Part shown: piece after piece, positions 53,297-62,017 of the stretch
Layout: every line of letters begins with the position of its first letter
How positions within the stretch are numbered: the first letter of the stretch is position 1
Origin: JAWXCB01 sp034440455
GTDB taxonomy: Bacteria; Bacteroidota; Bacteroidia; Chitinophagales; CAIOSU01
Assembly (NCBI GenBank): GCA_034440455.1
Contig: JAWXCB010000125.1
Coordinates: 1 to 64,000, forward strand
Length of the DNA stretch: 64,000 nt
Reading direction: 5' to 3'
Notes under the pieces: generated by a model
The model's database searches: none
What the model was told of the DNA's origin: nothing
What the model saw: the letters and a program-made list of their open reading frames with translations, nothing else
Made by a program: the position numbers and the translations under genes

Positions 53297-53458
53297 TTAC
53301 TTGGGCATTCCTAACCCGCTGCTCGTCTTGCTTCTTTTTCCACCGCTGTATTTATCGCTGCTGGAGCTGTTGTCATATGTGGGGCAGGTAGAATGACTGC
53401 ATGCGGCAAACAAGAGCAGGGAAGTTATGAATACGGAGAAGAGGAAATTCTTTTTCAT
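53297..53458 (-). CDS. Small lipoprotein of 53 residues
   Basis: Encodes MKKNFLFSVFITSLLLFAAC as a lipobox signal (Cys20), then a short Ser/Gly/Lys-rich tail ending GMPK. Tails of this type are seen in short Bacteroidota lipoproteins, but no function is known. Convergent with recG; stops are 2 bp apart. Length is short but the signal is strong. Confidence 0.7.
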   Translation of the reverse strand: MKKNFLFSVFITSLLLFAACSHSTCPTYDNSSSSDKYSGGKRSKTSSGLGMPK

Positions 53459-53608
53459 CGAAAAGAAATTTGTTTTTCAAAGATAACGAATGTAGAGACG
53501 CAAAATTTCACCGCAAAACGGAAGTAATGAAGCGATGCGGGTTGGCTTCTCTCCGCCTTAGGCGGAAGACAACGAGGGGTAAATCCTGAATAGCAATACC
53601 CCTTTGTA

Positions 53609-53627
53609 TTTCCCCTAAAAGGGGAAA
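53609..53627. repeat. Short hairpin TTTCCCCT/AGGGGAAA
   Basis: 8-bp perfect stem with a 3-base loop, 18 bp beyond the stop of the NicO transporter gene. Could end its transcript. Similar CCCCT/AGGGG cores occur in the CCTCACCC family. The rest of 53459-53645 holds no gene. Confidence 0.45.
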
Positions 53628-53645
53628 CGCCTGCGCTCGTTACCT

Positions 53646-54335
53646 CTACACATGCGCATCACGCGCGAAAATCCGCAGCAGCAAATAAATCACTCCGGTG
53701 ATAAGCACCAGCACCGCGCTCGCCAAGTGTGGATGAATTTTCAGCGCTAAACTCTCCACGCGCTTCACGACCGCTTCTTTCAGCACATAAAACAGGGTAA
53801 TCATAATAGACAGCGCGATGCCCATGCCGACAATATAAATCAGGATGTAAAAAATTGCATTGTGAAAATTGTTCACTGCGCCTGAGAGTAAAATCGGAGC
53901 GATTACTGTCGGGCAGGGAAGCAAGCCGCCAATCGCACCTACAACCGCAGATTTGCCAAGACTGCCAATTTTTTTAGGCGTTGCTTCATGCGCATCGGAA
54001 TGGCTGTGAAAGAGACCGTGTTCTTCGTGGCTATGACGATGTGCGAGGAGGAGATAAATTCCAAAGCCGAGAATCAAAATGGGTCCTGCCCATGAAAGGA
54101 TTTCACTCGCCTGCTGCGTGATTTCTGAAGAAAACACAAAGCGCATGAGCAACGCAATGATGATGAGCAGCAGAAAATGGGAAATCAGCAAACTGAACGT
54201 GAGCGTAACGATATGGCGCATCGTCAGTTTTTCCCCAACCAAATAAGCGGCAATGAAGGATTTTCCGTGCCCGGGTTCCAGCGCGTGTAATGCGCCAAGC
54301 AGAAGCGTTGAACCGTAAGCAAGAAAAGTATTCAC
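53646..54335 (-). CDS. NicO-family nickel/cobalt transporter
   Basis: 229 residues from a GTG at 54335, with 6-7 membrane helices. Start motif GALHALEPGHGKSFIAAYLVG is typical of NicO/RcnA proteins, and a His-rich loop (HRHSHEEHGLFHSHSDAH) could bind metal. RcnA relatives export Ni2+ or Co2+; others import. A longer in-frame start would overlap the divergent trhO, so the GTG is preferred. Confidence 0.82.
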   Translation of the reverse strand: MNTFLAYGSTLLLGALHALEPGHGKSFIAAYLVGEKLTMRHIVTLTFSLLISHFLLLIIIALLMRFVFSSEITQQASEILSWAGPILILGFGIYLLLAHRHSHEEHGLFHSHSDAHEATPKKIGSLGKSAVVGAIGGLLPCPTVIAPILLSGAVNNFHNAIFYILIYIVGMGIALSIMITLFYVLKEAVVKRVESLALKIHPHLASAVLVLITGVIYLLLRIFARDAHV

Positions 54336-54396
54336 GTTTTTTTTAAAGGAGCGTAAAATTAATAGAAAGACTTGTGCGGGAATTATCTTTGTAACC

Positions 54397-55461
54397 ATGA
54401 AGGCAAAGAAGAAGTTGCATAACATTTACGAGGGGAAGGAACTGAAAAAGAAAATGAGCGAAAGCGCGGAGAAAAGAACCACAATTTCTTTTTACAAATA
54501 CGCGCATATTCTGAATCCGGCTGAATTGCGCGATAAGTTGTTTCTTGAATGGTTGGAACTGGGCGTGCTGGGCAGAGTAAACCTTGCAAAAGAAGGCATC
54601 AACGCCCAAATCAGCGTTCCTGCAAATCAAGTTGAAGCATTCAAGCAGCAGTTAGATTCGATTGATTTTCTGAAAAACGTGCGCATGAATTTTGCTGTGG
54701 AGGATGACGGCAAATCTTTTTTTAAGTTGAAAATTAAAGTGCGCGATAAAATTCTTGCTGACGGATTGAATGACGAAACCTTTGACGTGACGAATGTGGG
54801 TAAGCATCTGAAAGCCGAGGAGTTTAATGCGCTTACCGATAAGCCCGATACGATTCTGATTGACATGCGCAACCATTATGAAAGTGAAGTGGGGCATTTT
54901 GAAAACGCGATTCTGCCCGATGCAGACACCTTTCGCGATGAGCTGAATATCGTGGAGGAAATGCTGAAAGGCAAAGAGGAAAAGAATGTTGTGATGTATT
55001 GCACGGGCGGCATCCGCTGTGAAAAGGCGAGCGCGTATTTTAAACACAAAGGATTTATCAATGTACACCAGTTGGAAGGAGGCATCATAAAATATGCGCG
55101 CGATGTGAAAGCTGAGGGATTAAAAAATAAATTCAAGGGGAAAAATTTCGTGTTTGATGAACGATTAGGTGAACGTATTTCAGATGAAATCATCAGCCGC
55201 TGTCACCAATGCGGCAACACCAGCGACCGCCACACCAACTGTGTGAACGAAGGCTGCCACCTGCTTTTCATCCAATGTGAGACCTGTGCTGCAACATTTG
55301 AAAATTGCTGCTCTGATGATTGCAGGGAGTTTATTCACCTGCCCGAAGAAGAGCAGAAGGAAAAACGAAAAGGCGTGAAGAAGGAGCGGAATGTGTATCG
55401 GAAGGGACGGGGTTCACGCAAAGACGCAGAGGCGCAAAGGTCAGAAACGGAAGCTCACTGA
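54397..55461 (+). CDS. trhO: tRNA uridine(34) hydroxylase TrhO (rhodanese-related)
   Basis: 354 residues. The central rhodanese domain has catalytic Cys in YCTGGIRCEKA. Followed by a Cys-rich segment (CHQCGNTSDRHTNC, CETCAATFENCCSDDC) found in the YceA/TrhO group, which hydroxylates U34 in certain tRNAs. The last 16 residues (SRKDAEAQRSETEAH) come from a dispersed CGCAGAGGCGCAAAG repeat and overlap the opposite gene's end by 21 bp. Divergent from the NicO transporter gene. Confidence 0.92.
   Translation: MKAKKKLHNIYEGKELKKKMSESAEKRTTISFYKYAHILNPAELRDKLFLEWLELGVLGRVNLAKEGINAQISVPANQVEAFKQQLDSIDFLKNVRMNFAVEDDGKSFFKLKIKVRDKILADGLNDETFDVTNVGKHLKAEEFNALTDKPDTILIDMRNHYESEVGHFENAILPDADTFRDELNIVEEMLKGKEEKNVVMYCTGGIRCEKASAYFKHKGFINVHQLEGGIIKYARDVKAEGLKNKFKGKNFVFDERLGERISDEIISRCHQCGNTSDRHTNCVNEGCHLLFIQCETCAATFENCCSDDCREFIHLPEEEQKEKRKGVKKERNVYRKGRGSRKDAEAQRSETEAH
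55413..55440. repeat. CGCAAAGACGCAGAGGCGC repeat at the trhO 3' end
   Basis: Half unit of the CGCAGAGG/CCTCTGCG family, translated at the C-terminus of TrhO. Confidence 0.7.
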
Positions 55462-56220
55462 GAAATCAGGAAAGAACGCTCCACCCACAACAGTGAAGCC
55501 TCTCTGATGTTCTGTTTCTGCATAAGAATCTGAAAATCGGAAAGGAAAGTAGCCTACTAAATCAATGATTAGAGAGCCGTTTAATGACCATCGTTTGGTC
55601 AAATCAATATTCAAACCGACAACCGGAGTAATACCCACTACAAAAGACAGCGCGTTGTAAGTATAATCTGTCATTGACAGATATTCATATTTCGGTGTTA
55701 GATTTTGCTCTATCCCGGAACTGTCAATGTGTTGTTTTGCGGTATAAATTTCATTTCTCTCGTTTACTTCCCACTTCTCAATGCCAAGAAGCAAATCAAA
55801 ACCCAGTACAAATTTTAATCTTCTTTTACCGAACCTATGCTCAAGTCCGGCTCGCAATGTTTGCCATCTGCTTAATTCGCTGACATTGGCTTCTGTGGTT
55901 TTCAAAAGAATGCTATCACCCGTCAATACCTGATAACCGAGATGTTGTATTCTCTCATAAGAATTAATTACCGAAGTCAGACGATAGCCAACTCGAAGCG
56001 TACTCCTCTTGCTGAAAAAACGCTTGTATGTTATTCCAAAACTCTCGGTTTCGCCAATATTAGAGGCAAGCAATCCGACAATCACCGGACTCACATCCAG
56101 CGAGATTTCATTTTTATAGTAAAGAGAATCCCATGGAAAAAATGTTCGCTCTTTATTTCTCTGAGCAAATGAAAGATGGGAAGTAATTATGAGCGAAGTG
56201 AGAAGAAATACAGTCTTCAT
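55441..56220 (-). CDS. Outer-membrane beta-barrel-like protein
   Basis: 259 residues with a signal peptide (MKTVFLLTSLIITSHLSFAQ). Alternating strands with aromatic ends (FGITYKRFFSKRSTLRVGYR, then YNALSFVVGITPVVGLN) and a C-terminal Phe (VSFRF) suggest a small outer-membrane barrel. No known family recognised. It overlaps the repeat-derived trhO tail at its 3' end. Confidence 0.7.
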   Translation of the reverse strand: MKTVFLLTSLIITSHLSFAQRNKERTFFPWDSLYYKNEISLDVSPVIVGLLASNIGETESFGITYKRFFSKRSTLRVGYRLTSVINSYERIQHLGYQVLTGDSILLKTTEANVSELSRWQTLRAGLEHRFGKRRLKFVLGFDLLLGIEKWEVNERNEIYTAKQHIDSSGIEQNLTPKYEYLSMTDYTYNALSFVVGITPVVGLNIDLTKRWSLNGSLIIDLVGYFPFRFSDSYAETEHQRGFTVVGGAFFPDFSVSFRF

Positions 56221-56263
56221 CGGTTAGGCACGAAAAACGACCAGCCAGAAATTATATTGTGGA

Positions 56264-56310
56264 TTTCACGCAAAGATGAATTTCTCTGCGCCTTTGCGTT
56301 TCTGCGAGAA
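56264..56310. repeat. Palindromic repeat TTTCACGCAAAG...TTTGCGTTTCTGCG
   Basis: CACGCAAAGA and CCTTTGCGTTTC arms, a copy of the CGCAGAGG family. It lies between metH-C and the outer-membrane-like gene. Confidence 0.65.
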
Positions 56311-56315
56311 CCAAA

Positions 56316-59003
56316 TCAATATGCCAGCCACGCACTTAACCATCGCTCCACCTCCTCCACTTTCATCTTTTTTCGCGAAGCATAATCTTCCACCTGGTCT
56401 TTCAGAATTTTTCCGACACCGAAATATTTTGATTCGGGATGCGAGAAATACCACCCGCTCACGGAAGCAGCAGGATACATCGCAAGGCTTTCAGTAAGTT
56501 GGATGCCGGAATTTTTTTCTGCATCAAGCAGATTAAACAAAGTGGTTTTTTCGGTGTGGTCAGGACACGCAGGATAGCCGGGCGCAGGGCGAATGCCCTG
56601 ATATTTTTCCGAAATCAAATCATCACTCTCCAGCTTTTCATCCGTTACGTAGCCCCAAAATTCTTTGCGCACACGCTCGTGCATCCGCTCGGCAAACGCT
56701 TCGGCAAGACGGTCGGCAATAGCTTTCAGCATGATGCTGTTGTAATCGTCATGCTCCTTCTCAAACTTTTTCGTCCACTGTTCAATACCGACTCCCGCTG
56801 TAACCGCAAACGCTCCGATATAATCTTTGATGCCCGTTTCTTTTGGCGCAATAAAATCGCTCAGTGAAATGTTCGGCTGACTTGCTGTTTTCTTATTCTG
56901 TTGTCGCAGATGATGCAATGTGGTGAGTACCTCTCTGCGCGAATCATCTTTATACAGTTCGACATCATCGCCAACAGCATTCGCAGGAAAAAATCCAATC
57001 ACTGCATTTGCCGTCAGCATCTTGTTCTGAAAAACTTTATCCAGCAATGCCCGCGCATCGGTGAGGAGTTTTATTGCTTCCTTTCCAACAACACTATCCT
57101 TCAAAATGTCAGGATATTTTCCGCGCATCTCCCACGTGGCAAAGAAAGGAGTCCAGTCAATATACTCGCTCAACTCAGCGAGCGAATAATTCTGGAAAGA
57201 TTTTATTCCAAGAAAAGCAGGCTTTGCAATTTTTGTTTTGCTCCATTCAATCTGAAATTTATTCTTCCGCGCATCCTCAATCGAAATCAGTTCCTTACTT
57301 AGATTTTTGCTATGATGCCGCTCGCGGATTCCGATATATTCTTCTTTCACCGCTTTCACGAACGCATCTTTCTTTCTCCCCAACAAATTTTCAACCACCG
57401 TTACCGAGCGCGAAGCATCAAGCACATGTACTGTCTGCCCTTTCTTGTAGTGCTGCTCAATCTTCACTGCGGTGTGAATTTTCGAGGTGGTAGCACCGCC
57501 AATCAGCAGCGGCAAGTCAAATCCTTCGCGCTCCATTTCTTTTGCGACATGCACCATTTCCTCCAATGACGGAGTAATCAGTCCGCTCAAACCAATCACG
57601 TCCACGTTCTCTCTTTTCGCTGCTTCAAGAATTTTTTCGCAAGGCACCATCACGCCCAAATCAACAATCTCATAATTATTGCAGCCAAGCACCACGCCAA
57701 CGATATTTTTTCCGATGTCATGCACATCGCCTTTCACCGTTGCCATCAACACCTTTCCTGCAAAAGATTTTTTACCTGATTTTTCCGCCTCAATAAATGG
57801 CGTGAGATAGGCAACAGCCTTTTTCATCACGCGTGCGCTCTTCACCACCTGCGGCAAAAACATTTTTCCGCTGCTAAACAAATCACCCACCACGTTCATG
57901 CCATCCATCAGCGGACCTTCAATCACTTGCAAGGGACGCGCGAATTCTTTCCGCGCTTCTTCGGTGTCGGCTTCTACATAATCAGCAATGCCTTCCACCA
58001 ATGCGTGAATGAGCCGTTCCTTAGCCGGTTTGTTACGCCATTCAAGATTGCGCACCTGCTTCATTCCATCGCCCTTCACTGTTTCAGCAAATTCAAGCAG
58101 GCGTTCGGTTGCGTCTTTTCTTCTGTTTAATAAAACATCTTCCACGCGCTCCAATAAATCTTTCGGAATGTTGTCATACACTTCCAACTGGCTCGGATTC
58201 ACAATACCCATATCCATGCCCGCTTTGATGGCGTGATAAAGAAACGCGGAGTGCATCGCTTCACGCACATGGTCATTCCCGCGAAATGAAAACGACACAT
58301 TGCTTACGCCACCGCTCACATGCACACCGGGGAGATTTTCTTTAATCCATTTTGTGGCGCGGAAAAAATCAACTGCATAGTTGTTGTGCTCTTCAATGCC
58401 TGTTGCGACTGGAAAAATATTCGGGTCGAAAATGATGTCTTCGGGCGGGAATCCGACTTTCTTCGTGAGAATATCATAGCAGCGTTTGCAGATTTCTATT
58501 CTGCGCTCATAAGAATCTGCCTGTCCTTTTTCATCAAACGCCATCACAATCGCTGCAGCGCCATACATCCGCACTTTCTTCGCGTGGCGGATAAACTCCT
58601 CCTCACCTGATTTCATGCTGATGGAATTGACCACCGCTTTTCCCTGCACACACTTCAATCCTTCTTCGATGATTTCCCAATTGGAAGAGTCAATCATAAT
58701 CGGAATGCGCGAAATCTCAGGCTCAGAAGCGATGAGTTGCAGAAATCGCACCATCGCTTTTTTGCCGTCAATCATCCCTTCATCAAGATTCACATCAAGA
58801 ATCTGCGCGCCACCACGCACCTGGTCAAGCGCGACTGACAGGGCTTCTTCGTATTTATCTTCTTTGATTAAGCGAAGAAATTTCTTTGACCCCGTAACAT
58901 TGGTGCGTTCACCAACATTGATAAAGTTCGTCAACGGAGTGACTACGAGTGGTTCCAGTCCGCTTAATTTCAATTGTCCGATATGTCCGTTTTGTTGATT
59001 CAT
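56316..59003 (-). CDS. metH: Methionine synthase, C-terminal part (pterin-binding, B12-binding, activation)
   Basis: 895 residues. It holds the methyl-THF-binding domain (about 1-290), the B12 cap and Rossmann domains (about 340-560) with the cobalt-ligand motif GDVHDIGKNI (D-x-H-x-x-G), and the S-adenosylmethionine-binding activation domain (about 600-895). It is one half of a MetH that is single-chain in E. coli. It overlaps the N-terminal half gene by 4 bp (ATGA), so both are made together. The enzyme methylates homocysteine with 5-methyl-THF via cobalamin. Confidence 0.95.
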   Translation of the reverse strand: MNQQNGHIGQLKLSGLEPLVVTPLTNFINVGERTNVTGSKKFLRLIKEDKYEEALSVALDQVRGGAQILDVNLDEGMIDGKKAMVRFLQLIASEPEISRIPIMIDSSNWEIIEEGLKCVQGKAVVNSISMKSGEEEFIRHAKKVRMYGAAAIVMAFDEKGQADSYERRIEICKRCYDILTKKVGFPPEDIIFDPNIFPVATGIEEHNNYAVDFFRATKWIKENLPGVHVSGGVSNVSFSFRGNDHVREAMHSAFLYHAIKAGMDMGIVNPSQLEVYDNIPKDLLERVEDVLLNRRKDATERLLEFAETVKGDGMKQVRNLEWRNKPAKERLIHALVEGIADYVEADTEEARKEFARPLQVIEGPLMDGMNVVGDLFSSGKMFLPQVVKSARVMKKAVAYLTPFIEAEKSGKKSFAGKVLMATVKGDVHDIGKNIVGVVLGCNNYEIVDLGVMVPCEKILEAAKRENVDVIGLSGLITPSLEEMVHVAKEMEREGFDLPLLIGGATTSKIHTAVKIEQHYKKGQTVHVLDASRSVTVVENLLGRKKDAFVKAVKEEYIGIRERHHSKNLSKELISIEDARKNKFQIEWSKTKIAKPAFLGIKSFQNYSLAELSEYIDWTPFFATWEMRGKYPDILKDSVVGKEAIKLLTDARALLDKVFQNKMLTANAVIGFFPANAVGDDVELYKDDSRREVLTTLHHLRQQNKKTASQPNISLSDFIAPKETGIKDYIGAFAVTAGVGIEQWTKKFEKEHDDYNSIMLKAIADRLAEAFAERMHERVRKEFWGYVTDEKLESDDLISEKYQGIRPAPGYPACPDHTEKTTLFNLLDAEKNSGIQLTESLAMYPAASVSGWYFSHPESKYFGVGKILKDQVEDYASRKKMKVEEVERWLSAWLAY

Positions 59004-60025
59004 GTAATTTCTACAATCTGTTCTTCCTGTACTTTTCTTGGGGAATACTTTGCAGCGATTTCAGCTATCTTCTTTATGTGCGCAGGCGTTGTGCCACAGC
59101 AACCACCAATCACATTAATCAAGCCTTCTTTCAAAAACTCCTCAATTTGTTTCCCCATCATTTCAGGAGTTTCATCATACTCGCCAAATTCGTTGGGCAA
59201 GCCTGCATTCGGATGCGCACTTACAAAAAATGGAGATTCTTTCGCCATCACCTGTAAGTAAGGACGCAACTGCTTTGCTCCCAACGCGCAGTTTAATCCA
59301 ACGCTTAAAATCGGTGCATGTGACATGGAAATCAAAAACGCTTCTGTTGTTTGTCCCGAAAGTGTTCTGCCGCTGGCATCGGTGATGGTTCCTGAAACCA
59401 TGATGGGAACTTCTTTCCCTGTTTCTTCAAAATATTCCAGAATTGCAAACAGCGCAACCTTCGCATTGAGCGTATCGAAAATAGTTTCGACAAATAAAAT
59501 ATCCGCGCCTCCGTCTATCAATCCTTTTACTTGTTCCTTATAAGCTACCTTCAACTCATCAAACGTAATGTTGCGAAAAGCGGGGTCATTCACATCGGGC
59601 GAAATCGAGAGCGTGCGGTTTGTAGGACCAATCGAGCCGGCAACAAATCGGGGCTTGTCAGGATTTTTCGCAGTGAATTCATCCGCCACTTTCTTCGCAA
59701 TTTTTGCCGCCTGCACATTCAGTTCATACACGATAGATTCTAAATGATAATCAGCTTGCGAAACGGTGGTGGAGTTGAACGTATTCGTTTCCAAAATGTC
59801 CGCGCCTGCTTCAAGGTATTTGCTATGAATCTCTTTGATAATATCAGGACGTGTGATGCACAGTAAATCGTTATCGCCTTTCAGCGAATGCAGATGATTC
59901 TTAAAGCGCTCTCCACGAAAGTCTTCTTCCTGAAGATTGTAACCCTGAATCATTGTACCCATCGCGCCATCCAAAATGAGGATGCGCTTTTCAAGAATAT
60001 TTTTCAGTTGTTGTGTTGTTGTCAT
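59000..60025 (-). CDS. metH: Methionine synthase, N-terminal part (homocysteine methyltransferase domain)
   Basis: 341 residues. Zn-binding homocysteine domain with Cys ligands in SVGLNCALGA (first Cys) and GGCCGTTPAHI (Cys pair). This carries out the final methyl transfer to homocysteine and must partner with the downstream 895-residue part. It is preceded by a SAM-I riboswitch and terminator. Confidence 0.95.
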   Translation of the reverse strand: MTTTQQLKNILEKRILILDGAMGTMIQGYNLQEEDFRGERFKNHLHSLKGDNDLLCITRPDIIKEIHSKYLEAGADILETNTFNSTTVSQADYHLESIVYELNVQAAKIAKKVADEFTAKNPDKPRFVAGSIGPTNRTLSISPDVNDPAFRNITFDELKVAYKEQVKGLIDGGADILFVETIFDTLNAKVALFAILEYFEETGKEVPIMVSGTITDASGRTLSGQTTEAFLISMSHAPILSVGLNCALGAKQLRPYLQVMAKESPFFVSAHPNAGLPNEFGEYDETPEMMGKQIEEFLKEGLINVIGGCCGTTPAHIKKIAEIAAKYSPRKVQEEQIVEIT

Positions 60026-60046
60026 ACCCTATTAATTAAAATACAA

Positions 60047-60158
60047 GCCTCACCTCCGCCTCCTCTCCAAAGGAGAGGAGTGTCCAAACTGTTTCCCATT
60101 TCCGAGCGATAAAGCCCGGACTCCCTTTTCCTTTTGGAGAAGGGGCGGGATGAGGCTA
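60047..60158. repeat. Two facing palindromic repeats in the metH leader
   Basis: GCCTCACCTCCGCC...GGAGAGGAG (60047-60083) and CTCCCTTTTCC...GGCGGGATGAGGC (60121-60156) are facing copies of the CCTCACCC family. The outer ends GCCTCA and TGAGGC pair with each other. The element lies between the riboswitch terminator and the metH start, so it is transcribed as part of the leader. Confidence 0.75.
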
Positions 60159-60197
60159 AAAAAAAATCCCTTTCCGATTTAGCCAGAAAGGGATTTT
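60158..60197 (-). terminator. Riboswitch expression-platform terminator before metH
   Basis: On the minus strand: 12-bp stem AAAATCCCTTTC / GAAAGGGATTTT (plus positions 60186-60197 and 60063+100 region 60163-60174), followed by a run of nine Ts. It starts 33 bp after the SAM-I aptamer ends. Confidence 0.85.
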
Positions 60198-60230
60198 ATC
60201 TTGTGTTTTTAGTCTAAAATCTGTTTCTAA

Positions 60231-60338
60231 CTTATCTTTTGGAAGTGGCACCTTCTTGAACAGGAGAACTCAACTTTATACTGTTAAATGGGTTGCCAAG
60301 ACGTCATGGGGCCAAGTCCCTCGGTCTTTCTGGATAAA
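60231..60338 (-). ncRNA. SAM-I (S-box) riboswitch upstream of metH
   Basis: Reading the minus strand, the S-box core appears in order: P1 strand TTATCCAGA, GAGGGACTTGGCCCCATGA, CTTGGCAACC, the AAGGTGCCACTTCC segment, and the closing P1 strand GATAAG. These match the known aptamer, in which the GAGGGACTGGCCC and GGCAACC blocks are the most conserved. With S-adenosylmethionine bound, the following terminator should form and lower methionine synthase expression. Confidence 0.93.
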
Positions 60339-60432
60339 TCAGGAATTAAAAGAACTGCGCACAAAACTAAACGGATTGGACTTGAATTCCAAAATGGCTT
60401 GTAATCGTGCGGACTACAAAACCAAATAAATA

Positions 60433-60542
60433 CAGAAACCGCAGAGGTCACTGAGGGATTCGCAGAGGTATCAGAGGGCGATCTCTTGTATTACTCCTTT
60501 GCCTTTGCGTGGATTTTTACTCTTTCGCCTCTGCGGTTTCTG
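60433..60542. repeat. Inverted repeat with 15-bp perfect arms (CGCAGAGG family)
   Basis: CAGAAACCGCAGAGG (60433-60447) and CCTCTGCGGTTTCTG (60528-60542) are exact inverted repeats, with further GCAGAGG and CCTTTGCC words between. Lies between the riboswitch and the HU gene. No gene is seen in 60340-60688. Confidence 0.8.
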
Positions 60543-60688
60543 TAATTCTATCAGCCGGAGGGTAAACCGGGAAATTTGTCTTACACCCTTGCAATCTTGG
60601 CACAGAAAATTCAAATTTCTTGTTTTGGAAAAATTTGATGAATTTTGAGCACTCAATTATTTACGCATAAAGCTTTTCAATAAATTTT

Positions 60689-61006
60689 ATGAGAAAAGTT
60701 GACATGATTGCCAAGATTTCTGAAAAAACCGGCATCGCGAAAGTGGATGTGCTGGTTTCATTGGAATCTTTTTTCAAGGAAATCAAAAACACCTTGAAAG
60801 AAGGTGAAAATGTTTATGTGCGCGGATTCGGAAGTTTTGTGATTAAGAAACGCGCAAAGAAGATTGGTCGTAACATCAAGAAAAATGTAGCGATTGAAAT
60901 TCCTGAACACTACATCCCTATTTTCAAACCCGCCAAAGTTTTTACTGACGCAGTGCGCAAGTCCGTGAAGCAGCCAAAGAATAACGTAGAGGAAGACGTA
61001 GAATGA
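60689..61006 (+). CDS. HU-family DNA-binding protein
   Basis: 105 residues. HU/IHF fold with the start MRKVDMIAKISEKTGIAKVD, beta-arm region VYVRGFGSFVIKKRAKKIGRN and an acidic tail ending NNVEEDVE. It bends and packages DNA. Its stop overlaps the next gene by 4 bp (ATGA). Confidence 0.93.
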   Translation: MRKVDMIAKISEKTGIAKVDVLVSLESFFKEIKNTLKEGENVYVRGFGSFVIKKRAKKIGRNIKKNVAIEIPEHYIPIFKPAKVFTDAVRKSVKQPKNNVEEDVE

Positions 61007-61839
61007 GACCAGGACAAGTTATTTTAATAGTGGCGAGCGTGGCGCTGGTTTTCGTGATTTATTCATTCGGATCGCTTCTTCCTCCTGACAAAACAAATCC
61101 TCAAGAAACAGGCGCTGTTGCATCTGCCGGTGAGAGTGCTTTTGATTTTGAGGCATACAAGTCAGAACAATTAAAAAAACTTCCCGCAGACGCGCTGAAA
61201 AAGTATGAATTGCTGCAAACCGAAGTTCAAGCAGCTGCTGACAAAGCGGGAAAGCTGAATGAAGTAGCTACTTTATTCGAAGCGAACAACTTGAATATTC
61301 TTGCTGAATTCTCGAAAAAAGATGCGGCAGCAATAACCAATCAAGATTCCGTTTGGGAGAAATCAGGAAAGGGATTGTATGCAGCGGCATATACTGCTGA
61401 CAACCCCCTGCTGACCAAATACGTATTAGCACAGGCGATTGCCTGCTATGAAAAGGCACTGGAATTGAATCCGGATAATGAGGATGCGAAAATTAGTCTG
61501 GCAGTCGCCTACCTTGAAGGGCAATCAGAGCCGATGAAAGGCGTAATGCTTCTAAGAGAAATAACTGACAAAGACCCCGATAACATCACCGCGAATTTAA
61601 TTTTAGGGAAATACGGGATAGTATCGGGTCAATTTGATAAAGCCGTTCAGCGGTTTGAAAAAGTTCTTGCAGTTGATTCGCTCAATGCCGATGCTTACCT
61701 TTACCTCTCGCAGGCTTATGAAAGCCTGGGTGAAAAAGAAAAAGCCATTGAAATGCTGGTAAAATGCAGGTCGCTCGTGCGTGACCCGGCTTTTGCGAAC
61801 GACATCAACAAGTACATTGACAAACTAAAGAACTCATAA
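61003..61839 (+). CDS. TPR-repeat membrane protein
   Basis: 278 residues with an N-terminal membrane helix (VILIVASVALVFVIYSFGSLL), then a helical linker and at least three tetratricopeptide repeats (AIACYEKALELNPDNEDAKI; AVQRFEKVLAVDSLNADAYL). The gene is coupled to HU by ATGA overlap. Role unknown; commonly found between HU and RNase E/G genes in the phylum, as I recall. Confidence 0.85.
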   Translation: MRPGQVILIVASVALVFVIYSFGSLLPPDKTNPQETGAVASAGESAFDFEAYKSEQLKKLPADALKKYELLQTEVQAAADKAGKLNEVATLFEANNLNILAEFSKKDAAAITNQDSVWEKSGKGLYAAAYTADNPLLTKYVLAQAIACYEKALELNPDNEDAKISLAVAYLEGQSEPMKGVMLLREITDKDPDNITANLILGKYGIVSGQFDKAVQRFEKVLAVDSLNADAYLYLSQAYESLGEKEKAIEMLVKCRSLVRDPAFANDINKYIDKLKNS

Positions 61840-61851
61840 AACCAAAATCGT

Positions 61852-61947
61852 ATGCCAAGCGGAAAAAAACGCAAGCGCCACAAAATGGCAACCCACAAAA
61901 GAAAAAAGAGGTTGCGCAAGAACAGGCACAAAAAGAAGGTGAGATAA
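61852..61947 (+). CDS. 31-residue Lys/Arg-rich protein (AURKAIP1/COX24-like, ribosome-associated)
   Basis: Encodes MPSGKKRKRHKMATHKRKKR followed by 11 further basic residues (LRKNRHKKKVR). It matches the short AURKAIP1/COX24-type proteins of Bacteroidota, relatives of mitochondrial small-subunit protein mS38. It likely binds rRNA. Only 12 bp after the TPR gene, so it belongs to the same operon, just before RNase E/G. Confidence 0.8.
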   Translation: MPSGKKRKRHKMATHKRKKRLRKNRHKKKVR

Positions 61948-62017
61948 GCTGTAGGCGCGCTTTATTCTATCCCGTATTTCCCTATTAACAGAGGCTGTTT
62001 GTATTGGCTCAATACAG

